The notes under the pieces were generated by a model that made no database searches, had not been told where the DNA came from, and saw only the letters and a list, made by a program, of their open reading frames with translations. A stretch of 7,595 nt of DNA from Nanoarchaeales archaeon (GTDB lineage: Archaea > Nanobdellota > Nanobdellia > Woesearchaeales > UBA583): contig JABSQY010000084.1 of the NCBI GenBank assembly GCA_013215525.1, forward strand, positions 1 through 7,595. The letters run 5' to 3'. Positions 1 through 5,889 of the stretch are shown here, in pieces. The translations under genes and the position numbers were made by a program. Numbering within the stretch: the first letter of the stretch is position 1; every line of letters starts with the position of its first letter.

Positions 1-94
1 TTTATTAATGTTTTATATTATATTTCTAAAATAACTTTAAATTCAAAAAAATTAAGTATATTACTTTTACTTAAATTGTAAAATATAACAAACA

Positions 95-102
95 TTTTTA
101 AT
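95..102 (+). promoter_or_regulatory. Probable TATA element for polB
   Basis: TTTTTAAT lies at -29 to -22 relative to the polB ATG, the spacing seen at most other starts in this window. It is a weaker match to TTTWTAAA than most of the others. There is no Shine-Dalgarno-like sequence before the ATG, so a leaderless or near-leaderless mRNA is inferred. Confidence 0.5.
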
Positions 103-123
103 TAAACAAATATAATAATTATT

Positions 124-2439
124 ATGACAAGTAACCAATTCTTATATTTAATTGAGAAAAAAGAAACAAAAGAGAACATTATTCTAACTTTATACTCTGT
201 AGATGATAAACATAACACAATTACAAAGCAAGTAGAAATCCCTTATCAAATACTTGCAAACAAAGAAGACTTTAATAAACTAGGAATTAAATCAGATAAC
301 GTAGTTATAACTCCAGCTAAACTAAAAGACATAGATAACAATGATGTAATTAAAATAAATGCAAATAACAAAGAGATATACGACTTTATCTTATCTGAGC
401 TAAGAGATATCAACTCTAAAGTATATGAACACGATTTACCAGTAGAACACAAGTATCTAATAGATAATAACTTATCTCTAACAACTTCAGACACATTTAA
501 ACCTATTTTAAAGTACTTATCTATAGATATTGAAACAGTTGGACAAAAAGAAGACCAAAAGATAATTATGATTAGTTCTTTTAGTCATTTAGATAAAAAA
601 ATGTCTAAAGTATACTGTGATATGAGTAAAGTTACTAAATCAAAACTGGATGAAGTTAACAACCATAACTTTAAAGACTTTGAATTAGTTAAATGTGAAA
701 ACGAAGAAGATCTATTAATTAAATTTCAAAATGATTGTATAGAATTCTCTCCACAAATGTTAATAGGTTGGAATGTAATTGATTTTGATTTTAAGATTAT
801 TAAACAACGTTTAAACATATTCGGAATTGATTTTAAACTCTCTAAATTCGGTGGAAATTGTAGATTAAGGCTTACAAGTGATTTCTTTAGTCAATCAACA
901 ATGACTTGTCCAGGAACTTTAGTGTTCGATATGATTCATGTGTTAAAAAAGAACTTTTATGAATTTGATGATTTTAAATTAAACACTGTAGCCCGTGCAG
1001 TTCTTGGAGATGAAAAGATAGACATTGAAGATGATAGTGCACCAGACTCAATTGAAAACAAAATTGTTGCAATTGAAAACATGTTTAAAAAAGACCCAGT
1101 TAAACTAATTGAATATAATTTTAAAGATAGTTTACTAACGTCTCAAATTGTAGAAAAGTTACATCTATTAGATTTAGTTTACAAAAGATCAATTCTAACA
1201 GGAACGCCACTTGCAAAAGTAAAATCTCCAATCGCGACACTTGATATAATGTATCTAAAAGAACTCCATAAACGTGGATTTGTTGCAAACACAAACTGGA
1301 ATTTTCAAAAATCAAGTCCAATTGAAGGAGCATTTGTAGTAGAACCAACACAAGGCTTCTATGAAGACGTAATGGTTCTCGACTTTAAATCTCTATATCC
1401 TTCAGTTATGATGACATTTAACATAGACCCATTTACGCAAAACAAAGGGACACATATACAAGCTCCAAACGGTGCAACATTCTCAAACGAACCAGGAATA
1501 CTACCTAAAATCATATTAGAACTATACAAAGAAAGAGATATAGCAAAACAAGAAGGTGATAAAAACAAATCTCAGGCTCTTAAAATTACAATGAATTCAT
1601 TCTATGGTGCAATGGCATCACCAAAATCCAGATACCACAACACTGAACTAGGAGAATCCATAACAGCATTTGCAAGACACATCACAAAAACTGCAATAAT
1701 TGAAACTGAAAAACTTGGACATAAAGTAGTTTACGGAGATACTGATTCCATCTTTGTAAAACTAAAAGACTTATCTCCAAAGGAAAAACTTGACGTAAAA
1801 GTTTCCGCTGGAAAAGTATTAGAAAATCACTTAAACAAATACTTTCAAAATTGGGTAACAAAAGAATTCAAACAAAAAAATTATTTACAAATAGAATTTG
1901 AAAAATTATACTCTAAATTTTTTATAGCAACTAAAAAAAGATATGTTGGATACGATGAATTCACAAAGAAAACACAATTCGTAGGAATGCAAGCAATAAG
2001 AGGAGATTGGACAATGATGGCAAAAGAATTTCAAGTGAAATTAATTGAATTAATATTTAATAATAAAGAACACAAAGAAATTGAACAATTTTTATTAGAT
2101 GAAATTAAACAAATTAAAGCTGGAAAATTTGATGACAAATTAGTTTATACTAAAAAAATTGCAAAACCATTATCTGAATATACAAAGATAACACCACCAC
2201 ACGTAAAAGCTGCAAAAGAAGTAGTAGGATTTTCAGGAAGAGTTGTAAAATACGTATTAACAAAACAAGGTCCAAAACACATATCATTATTTGACAAAAA
2301 TAGAGATGAATTAGACTACGAACACTACATTGAAAAACAACTAAAAGGAGTATCTGTTGAGATATTAGATTGTATAGGAATCAGCTTCGACGAAATTGTA
2401 TTTAAGAAAAAACAAACATCATTGTCTGCTTTTTTCTAA
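124..2439 (+). CDS. polB: Family-B DNA polymerase with 3'-5' exonuclease and C-terminal PIP box
   Basis: This is a replicative-type family-B DNA polymerase of 771 residues, close to the usual archaeal length of about 780 and without an intein. The proofreading exonuclease motifs are complete: Exo I LSIDIET (D135, E137), Exo II NVIDFD (N217, D222) and Exo III YNFKD (Y331, D335). The polymerase motifs are also complete: A DFKSLYPS (D420), B KITMNSFYG (K487, N491, Y494, G495) and C YGDTDS (D539, D541). A KKRY motif follows at 604-607, and the thumb carries an archaeal-type PLSEY...PPHVKAA segment from about 682. The N-terminal domain ends in a DLP...YLID segment typical of archaeal PolB. The last eight residues, QTSLSAFF (764-771), fit the PIP box Qxx(L/I/M)xx(F/Y)(F/Y), which in this family docks the enzyme to the PCNA sliding clamp. 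The start is the first ATG and is preceded by a TATA-like element at the usual distance. Its function in chromosomal replication or repair is inferred from the family. Confidence 0.97.
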   Translation: MTSNQFLYLIEKKETKENIILTLYSVDDKHNTITKQVEIPYQILANKEDFNKLGIKSDNVVITPAKLKDIDNNDVIKINANNKEIYDFILSELRDINSKVYEHDLPVEHKYLIDNNLSLTTSDTFKPILKYLSIDIETVGQKEDQKIIMISSFSHLDKKMSKVYCDMSKVTKSKLDEVNNHNFKDFELVKCENEEDLLIKFQNDCIEFSPQMLIGWNVIDFDFKIIKQRLNIFGIDFKLSKFGGNCRLRLTSDFFSQSTMTCPGTLVFDMIHVLKKNFYEFDDFKLNTVARAVLGDEKIDIEDDSAPDSIENKIVAIENMFKKDPVKLIEYNFKDSLLTSQIVEKLHLLDLVYKRSILTGTPLAKVKSPIATLDIMYLKELHKRGFVANTNWNFQKSSPIEGAFVVEPTQGFYEDVMVLDFKSLYPSVMMTFNIDPFTQNKGTHIQAPNGATFSNEPGILPKIILELYKERDIAKQEGDKNKSQALKITMNSFYGAMASPKSRYHNTELGESITAFARHITKTAIIETEKLGHKVVYGDTDSIFVKLKDLSPKEKLDVKVSAGKVLENHLNKYFQNWVTKEFKQKNYLQIEFEKLYSKFFIATKKRYVGYDEFTKKTQFVGMQAIRGDWTMMAKEFQVKLIELIFNNKEHKEIEQFLLDEIKQIKAGKFDDKLVYTKKIAKPLSEYTKITPPHVKAAKEVVGFSGRVVKYVLTKQGPKHISLFDKNRDELDYEHYIEKQLKGVSVEILDCIGISFDEIVFKKKQTSLSAFF

Positions 2440-2440
2440 A

Positions 2441-2980
2441 TTATAGTGTTAAATTTTTAAAATCATCAAAATCATTTTGTCTGAAATCAGAAGAATAAAA
2501 TGTTTCAATAATTCTTTTAAGAGAATCATAATCTGTACGTAATGCTTTATTTGAGATTTCAAATAAAGCTTTAATCATATTTGGAATCGCTGACGTTTCC
2601 ATAGTTATATTTTTATCTTTATTTGTAAAATCAGAAAAATAAAACTGGTTATTTCTTTTGTTAAATGAAGTTTCCATCCCCGCATATGAAGTAAAATGTT
2701 TTTTATATGGTGTATTTGCAAATTTAAATCCTGTAGCTAATATATCATATGAATCAAAATGAAGTTTATCTTCTAATGATTCAAAAGACTCACTAATTGA
2801 AATATTTTCTTGTTCAGCCCAAACTAATAACATAGATAAAACTAATATTTCTGAACTTTGGTTCAAATAAAATATTTTTTTATTATCTAAAATTATTAAA
2901 TCAGCATTTGTCGTTGCAGCTAAAGTAATTTTTTTTTTTGAATCATTAAATGTGACTTTATCTATTAAATTGTCATACAT
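2441..2980 (-). CDS. Unrecognised 179-residue soluble protein
   Basis: I do not recognise this family. The product has no signal peptide or convincing membrane segment. It looks like a mixed alpha/beta protein, with a hydrophobic helix around residues 42-56 (SEILVLSMLLVWAEQ) and a charged, Asp/Phe-rich C-terminus (DFRQNDFDDF). It is judged a real gene because it is long for a minus-strand frame here, ends one base from the polB stop without overlapping it, and has a good TATA element just upstream of its ATG. An A11 tract at the third to fourth Lys codons near the N-terminus (plus-strand T run 2929-2939) is prone to indels. The reading frame is intact across it in this assembly. The convergent neighbour polB does not by itself imply a replication role. 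Confidence 0.8.
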   Translation of the reverse strand: MYDNLIDKVTFNDSKKKITLAATTNADLIILDNKKIFYLNQSSEILVLSMLLVWAEQENISISESFESLEDKLHFDSYDILATGFKFANTPYKKHFTSYAGMETSFNKRNNQFYFSDFTNKDKNITMETSAIPNMIKALFEISNKALRTDYDSLKRIIETFYSSDFRQNDFDDFKNLTL

Positions 2981-3002
2981 ATTATTACTTATTAGTTAAA
3001 AC

Positions 3003-3010
3003 TTTATATC
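3003..3010 (-). promoter_or_regulatory. TATA box of the 179-residue gene
   Basis: On the minus strand GATATAAA lies at -30 to -23 from the ATG at 2980. It contains a full TATAAA core and has the same spacing as other promoters in the window. This supports a near-leaderless transcript beginning at or very close to the ATG. Confidence 0.65.
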
Positions 3011-3072
3011 TCTTTCTATAAAATGTATTTTTGTATCAAATTAAAATTTAATTTTAAAATTTCTTCTAAATG

Positions 3073-3106
3073 AAAAAAATAAAAACATACTTTTTCTAAG
3101 AAAAAG
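3073..3106 (-). terminator. Hairpin plus T-tracts terminating the 215-residue gene
   Basis: Eleven bases past the TAG stop at 3117-3119, the minus strand has a 7-bp hairpin CTTTTTC-TTA-GAAAAAG (3090-3106). It is followed by T5 (3081-3085) and T7 (3073-3079) runs. Archaeal RNA polymerase terminates mainly at oligo-T, so the T-tracts may be the functional part. Confidence 0.6.
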
Positions 3107-3116
3107 ATTAAACAAT

Positions 3117-3764
3117 CTAATCTTTCTGATGTTCCTTTCTCATAAACTCCATCAATCCATGATGACTTGAGCTATCCATAGTAGTAGATTTCATAGTTTT
3201 AAGTTCTTCCGCTAACTCTGTGTAGTCCTCAGGCGCAATCTTAGTAAACAAAGCAATAATAATATCATTATCAAAAATCCCACAATCCATACACCGATTA
3301 GCAAACCGCTCAATCTCAACTTTCTCATCAAAACCAGTCCTTACTATAAAACGCACAAGAAAATCTATTGTAATCCTCGACAAGTAACCTCCTGCCACCT
3401 CATATGCTTGCTTCTTAGTCTCATAATCTTCTTTATCAATATCAAATATTTCTAATAAATAAGAAATAAAATCATTTAAAACAATTAAAAATTCATTATG
3501 TAATCTATAATCTAAATATTTATCTGAATCAAGACCTAAAAAATCTTTAAAAGATGTAAATTTAATCATCTTTTTCTCAATAATCTTACCACAATAAATA
3601 TCTTTTTTAACAGAATACTTTCCACGATTTTTAGCACCTGAACCATCACCCAATTTCTTAGGTTTTCGTTTCAAAGTACGACCATCACGCACGTAAATAG
3701 TCTCACGTAAATACAAATAACCACGGATTTCAGGCTTTTTAGTATTTTTTTTCTCCCATAACAT
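3117..3764 (-). CDS. Unrecognised 215-residue protein with basic beta-rich N-terminal domain
   Basis: I do not recognise the family. The frame is open to an ATG at 3866, but I place the start at 3764 (MLWEKKN). A strong TATA box (TTTATATA) lies at -29 to -22 from that ATG, and the longer version would run through this promoter and into the end of the upstream Nudix gene. The N-terminal region, about residues 13-62, is very basic and beta-like: RGYLYLRETIYV, then an RKPKKLG turn, then KYSVKKDIYCGKI. This Y-L-x-E...G...K-x-LG pattern resembles the small N-terminal DNA-binding-like domains of some transposase and integrase proteins, but that is only a resemblance. The rest is predicted helical and acidic, with a single CMDC pair that is insufficient for a zinc finger. 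Arginine codons are mostly CGN (9 CGN, 2 AGG, 2 AGA), opposite to polB. Confidence 0.8.
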   Translation of the reverse strand: MLWEKKNTKKPEIRGYLYLRETIYVRDGRTLKRKPKKLGDGSGAKNRGKYSVKKDIYCGKIIEKKMIKFTSFKDFLGLDSDKYLDYRLHNEFLIVLNDFISYLLEIFDIDKEDYETKKQAYEVAGGYLSRITIDFLVRFIVRTGFDEKVEIERFANRCMDCGIFDNDIIIALFTKIAPEDYTELAEELKTMKSTTMDSSSHHGLMEFMRKEHQKD

Positions 3765-3785
3765 AACATTATAATAAATTTGGAG

Positions 3786-3793
3786 TATATAAA
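3786..3793 (-). promoter_or_regulatory. TATA box that fixes the start of the 215-residue gene
   Basis: The minus strand reads TTTATATA at -29 to -22 from the ATG at 3764. Just upstream is a G6 run (plus-strand C6 at 3799-3804), followed by TAAGG in the position of the BRE. Such a G tract stands out in this AT-rich sequence. The element lies inside the longer reading frame, so that extension is very unlikely to be translated. Confidence 0.75.
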
Positions 3794-3834
3794 CCTTACC
3801 CCCCTGCAAACAAAGTGAACTATAATTAAACAAA

Positions 3835-4275
3835 TTACTTATTAAACTGCAAAATAAAAGGCTCAATCGTAGTTCTTAGATTCTCTACAGCAATCATATA
3901 CTTATACTCATTAATCATATCAAAACTAATCCATTTAAATTCAACATGTTCATTTGATAACTTAATTTCTTCATTTATAATATCATAATCATCACAATAA
4001 TTTAAAATAAAAATAATTGTACCTTTATTATCAAAAGTAGTCCTAACATAATAATCAATAGTAGAAAAATTATTTAACTTAATATTAACTTCTTCTTTGC
4101 ACTCGCGCCTTAAAGCCTCTTTTGAGTCATCTGTGTACTTATAACATCCACCAGGGAAATCCCACAATCCTGCACTATCAGGCTTGTAATCAGAACGTTT
4201 TATAATTAATATTTTATTTGTATTCTTATCATAAACAACACACTTTTGAACTAAAATAACATTTTGTAAAACCAT
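3835..4275 (-). CDS. Nudix hydrolase (MutT-like), substrate unknown
   Basis: This 146-residue protein has a Nudix fold and is expected to hydrolyse a nucleoside diphosphate linked to another group, using a divalent metal. The Nudix box spans residues 43-65: G43, D49 in place of the usual first Glu, then the intact catalytic core R57-E58-C-K-E61-E62, ending V-N-I with Asn in place of the usual Gly. It is preceded by LWDFPGG (37-43), a typical MutT-like lead-in, and by the beta strand with IIKRSD. The length is normal for a minimal single-domain Nudix enzyme. The ATG at 4275 has a TATA-like element at -29 to -22 and no Shine-Dalgarno sequence. The stop is 70 nt before the ATG of the next minus-strand gene, which has its own promoter, so the two are probably not a tight operon. 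The substrate (8-oxo-dGTP, ADP-ribose, dinucleotides or other) cannot be told from sequence. Confidence 0.9.
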   Translation of the reverse strand: MVLQNVILVQKCVVYDKNTNKILIIKRSDYKPDSAGLWDFPGGCYKYTDDSKEALRRECKEEVNIKLNNFSTIDYYVRTTFDNKGTIIFILNYCDDYDIINEEIKLSNEHVEFKWISFDMINEYKYMIAVENLRTTIEPFILQFNK

Positions 4276-4279
4276 ATAA

Positions 4280-4292
4280 ATAGTATAACTAT
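4280..4292. repeat. Palindrome at the Nudix gene start
   Basis: ATAGT-ATA-ACTAT is a 5-bp-arm inverted repeat at -5 to -17 of the minus-strand Nudix ATG. This is between its TATA element and the start codon. It closely resembles the 14-bp palindrome at the DUF106 start (5087-5100), so both may be sites for the same repressor. This is inference from two copies. Confidence 0.35.
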
Positions 4293-4296
4293 CACA

Positions 4297-4304
4297 TTTA
4301 AAAA
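4297..4304 (-). promoter_or_regulatory. Probable TATA element of the first Nudix gene
   Basis: The minus strand reads TTTTTAAA at -29 to -22 from the ATG at 4275. It fits the local TTTWTAAA consensus except for the central A. Confidence 0.5.
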
Positions 4305-4326
4305 TATATGTAAAATTAAATTAAAT

Positions 4327-4369
4327 AAAAACATAAAACGTAACTTTGTGAAATTCTTCGATTTCACAA
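4327..4369 (-). terminator. Hairpin followed by T-rich tract downstream of the gene remnant
   Basis: Plus-strand TTGTGAAAT (4346-4354) and ATTTCACAA (4361-4369) form a perfect 9-bp stem with a 6-nt loop. On the minus strand the hairpin follows the TAG of the coding fragment at 4383-4385 and is followed by T4 and T5 runs (4335-4338, 4327-4331). This is the layout of a terminator. It could instead be part of a small structured RNA. Confidence 0.5.
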
Positions 4370-4382
4370 CGGCTTATAGATT

Positions 4383-4514
4383 CTACAAAGTAAATTTATT
4401 GATAGCAGAAACATAAACAAAGCCATTTTTCGCTTCAATTAAAATTTCTCGTTCAGATTTTTTCAAGAATGTATGATTTTTGTATGTCGAGTATAGTATA
4501 CATATCTCGACATA
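4383..4514 (-). pseudogene. Probable decayed C-terminal coding fragment
   Basis: On the minus strand an open frame of 43 codons ends at TAG (4383-4385) and is bounded upstream by another in-frame TAG. It has no ATG, GTG or TTG near its beginning except a TTG at the LKKSERE segment. From about residue 17 the peptide looks protein-like (LKKSEREILIEAKNGFVYVS), with alternating charged and hydrophobic residues, and it uses codons rare elsewhere here (CGA, GCG, GGC). A terminator-like hairpin follows it. I read this as the surviving 3' end of a degraded gene. The family is not recognisable and a chance frame cannot be excluded. Confidence 0.35.
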
Positions 4515-4529
4515 CTAAAATTATGTATT
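4468..4529. repeat. 62-bp imperfect palindrome
   Basis: Perfect 10-bp arms GTATGTCGAG (4482-4491) and CTCGACATAC (4506-4515) flank a 14-nt centre that itself contains the palindrome GTATAC (4496-4501) on the same axis (4498.5). Beyond the arms, pairing continues outward to 4468/4529 with one mismatch (4481/4516) and a few G-T pairs. As RNA this would be a long hairpin, and as DNA a dyad operator or recombination site. The CTCGAC cores are G+C-rich for this sequence. Confidence 0.75.
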
Positions 4530-4563
4530 ATTGGAATAATGTGGACAATTACGAAAGTAATCT

Positions 4564-4584
4564 AAAAATATAAAAACTAAAAAA
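4564..4584 (-). terminator. Oligo-T terminator of the DUF106 gene
   Basis: Nine bases beyond the stop codon, the minus strand has three successive T runs: T6 (4579-4584), T5 (4572-4576) and T5 (4564-4568). This is the form of an intrinsic archaeal terminator, with no hairpin needed. Confidence 0.65.
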
Positions 4585-4593
4585 GATGAAGCT

Positions 4594-5088
4594 TTAAGCA
4601 ACATCTAAAACTTTCTTTAAAACTAGGGATGCGATAATTGAAAAAGTAAAATAAGAACCTAACCAACCAAATGTCGTAAACCCTAAATTTAGAAATTCTC
4701 CAAATCCAGAATAATACTCTTTAATAAAAAAGAATAAAAATAACATTGGAATCATAGTAATAATCATAATCTTAGGATTCATTGCATGTTTCATATTTTC
4801 CATGTTCTTTTTCATAATTTCACTTTGTAAAGCTTGAGCTTTCTTAGGATCTTTCTTCATCATTTCACGAACTTTCTTTTGTAACTTTTTCATCTCTACA
4901 CGTAAAGCTTTAATTTTAACTTGATCTGATAAAAACTTATTAACTAAAGTTGTAAACAAAGCTCCAACTAAAGCAATTAAAGCAATATCAATTGCAGGAC
5001 TAGAAGTAAAAGGAGCACTCATACCTAACAAAGTAGGGACTGTTTCATTTACAGCATCAATTACTGTTTGATTTAATGTATCATTCAT
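4594..5088 (-). CDS. DUF106 (EMC3/TMCO1-like, Oxa1 superfamily) membrane insertase
   Basis: This 164-residue integral membrane protein belongs to the archaeal DUF106 family. Its members are relatives of eukaryotic EMC3/TMCO1 and bacterial YidC that help insert membrane proteins. The topology is diagnostic. A short, probably external N-terminus is followed by TM1 at about 33-53 (IDIALIALVGALFTTLVNKFL). A highly basic, Met- and Lys-rich amphipathic coiled-coil region at about 56-101 then faces the cytosol and ribosome. TM2 is at about 106-123 after MNPK, and TM3 at about 141-161 contains the family-typical GWLGSYF. Length is normal for the family. The ATG at 5088 has a TATA box at -29 to -22 that is shared exactly with the divergent E1-like gene, and a 14-bp palindrome overlaps the start codon. 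A T-rich terminator follows the stop. No translocation partners such as SecY are visible nearby. Confidence 0.92.
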   Translation of the reverse strand: MNDTLNQTVIDAVNETVPTLLGMSAPFTSSPAIDIALIALVGALFTTLVNKFLSDQVKIKALRVEMKKLQKKVREMMKKDPKKAQALQSEIMKKNMENMKHAMNPKIMIITMIPMLFLFFFIKEYYSGFGEFLNLGFTTFGWLGSYFTFSIIASLVLKKVLDVA

Positions 5089-5100
5089 AGTATATACTAT
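5087..5100. repeat. 14-bp perfect palindrome over the DUF106 start
   Basis: ATAGTATATACTAT is perfectly self-complementary and spans -12 to +2 of the minus-strand DUF106 gene. In a leaderless gene this covers the transcription start, a classic repressor position. It is similar to the palindrome at 4280-4292. Confidence 0.45.
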
Positions 5101-5109
5101 TTAATTACA

Positions 5110-5117
5110 TTTATAAA
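5110..5117. promoter_or_regulatory. Single palindromic TATA box serving two divergent genes
   Basis: TTTATAAA is identical on both strands. It lies at -29 to -22 from the plus-strand ATG at 5139 and at -29 to -22 from the minus-strand ATG at 5088. Its centre (5113.5) is exactly the midpoint of the two start codons. No other TATA-like element at this spacing is available for either gene. Directionality would have to come from flanking BRE sequences: GCGAAAT on the minus-strand side, ATTACA on the plus-strand side. Confidence 0.8.
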
Positions 5118-5138
5118 ATTTCGCAACCTTTTAATAAT

Positions 5139-5810
5139 ATGAGATACTCAAGACAAGACGCCTTAAACCAACTACCAAATAATTTTTCAAGTACAATTCA
5201 TAACAAACAACTAATAATAGTGGGATGTGGAGGCATAGGAAGCCCGCTGGCAGAACTGCTAGTTCGAGGTGGATTCCAAACTCTAACATTACTAGATACA
5301 GATCTAGTAGATGAAACAAACTTGCAAAGACAAACCTTCACAGAACAAGACATCGCAACACAAAAAACAACAGCACTAAAAAAGAGACTAGAACAAATAG
5401 ATACAAAGTCAAACATTAAAATAATAAATAATATACTTACAAAAACAAATATTGACAAAGTCTGTAAAAACTCAGACCTAATATTAGATTGTACAGATAA
5501 CTTTGAAACAAGAATATTAATCAACAACTATTGTGAGAAAAATAACAAAGATTGGATATATTCAGGAGCAGTTAAAACACAAATAATAAGTTGTTTATTC
5601 TTAGGGAATACAAAACTATTCAAAAAAGTATTTCCAAAACCAATTATAGACGAATCATGTTGTGAGGTGGGAGTCTTAGCATCAACAACATTTGCAAGTG
5701 CATCTTTAACATATAACCAAGTTTTAAAATATTTTATAGGAAATAAAGAACAAGTTTTAATCAAACAAGATTTATGGACAAATCAATTATTTACAATAAA
5801 AATTAAATAA
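5139..5810 (+). CDS. ThiF/MoeB-family E1-like adenylyltransferase
   Basis: This 223-residue enzyme is of the E1/ThiF/MoeB superfamily, expected to adenylate the C-terminal Gly-Gly of a ubiquitin-like sulfur-carrier protein (ThiS, MoaD or SAMP type). It starts with the family signature RYSRQ (R5 would be the arginine donated across the dimer). The nucleotide-binding loop GCGGIGS follows at 29-35, then LLDTDLVDETNLQRQ with D53, D55, N61 and R64. K75 lies in the next helix, and DCTDN carries the metal-binding D119. Near the C-terminus, SCCEVGVLA (172-180) matches the segment carrying the conserved cysteine of ThiF/MoeB proteins. The paired CxxC zinc motifs of MoeB and UbaA are absent, and the protein is about 25-30 residues shorter than ThiF or MoeB, so I give no symbol. 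No sulfur-carrier gene is visible in the window. It is transcribed divergently from the DUF106 gene through a shared TATA box. Confidence 0.9.
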   Translation: MRYSRQDALNQLPNNFSSTIHNKQLIIVGCGGIGSPLAELLVRGGFQTLTLLDTDLVDETNLQRQTFTEQDIATQKTTALKKRLEQIDTKSNIKIINNILTKTNIDKVCKNSDLILDCTDNFETRILINNYCEKNNKDWIYSGAVKTQIISCLFLGNTKLFKKVFPKPIIDESCCEVGVLASTTFASASLTYNQVLKYFIGNKEQVLIKQDLWTNQLFTIKIK

Positions 5811-5889
5811 ATAATAAACTATTTCTATAAATTAAACTAATTTTCACTCAACATACAAAATAAATATTATTATATAATTTATTAAAATA

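Larger units (their letters stand above)
4276..4593. other. Gene-free stretch of 318 bases between Nudix and DUF106 genes
   Basis: No intact gene was found here on either strand. From left to right it holds the start-region palindrome and TATA-like element of the Nudix gene, a hairpin terminator and a short decayed coding fragment on the minus strand. A large imperfect palindrome comes next, then the T-rich terminator of the DUF106 gene. Its centre looks somewhat richer in G+C than the flanking intergenic DNA. Confidence 0.6.

Noticed and set aside
1121..1568. Minus-strand open frames opposite polB
   Set aside because: They are antisense shadows of a highly conserved polymerase coding region and have no homology-like features or promoters.
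3765..3866. N-terminal extension of the 215-residue protein to an ATG at 3866
   Set aside because: The extension contains the TATA box for the ATG at 3764, overlaps the end of the Nudix gene, and encodes an unremarkable Cys/Leu-rich leader. The promoter spacing supports 3764.
4327..4530. A known structured RNA (SRP, RNase P, tRNA or C/D box)
   Set aside because: None of the conserved elements of these RNAs (cloverleaf, C/D box pair, RNase P core) could be found. The hairpins fit a terminator and a palindrome better.
5198..5764. Minus-strand open frames opposite the E1-like gene
   Set aside because: They lie entirely within a well-supported gene on the other strand and their products are low-complexity shadow peptides.
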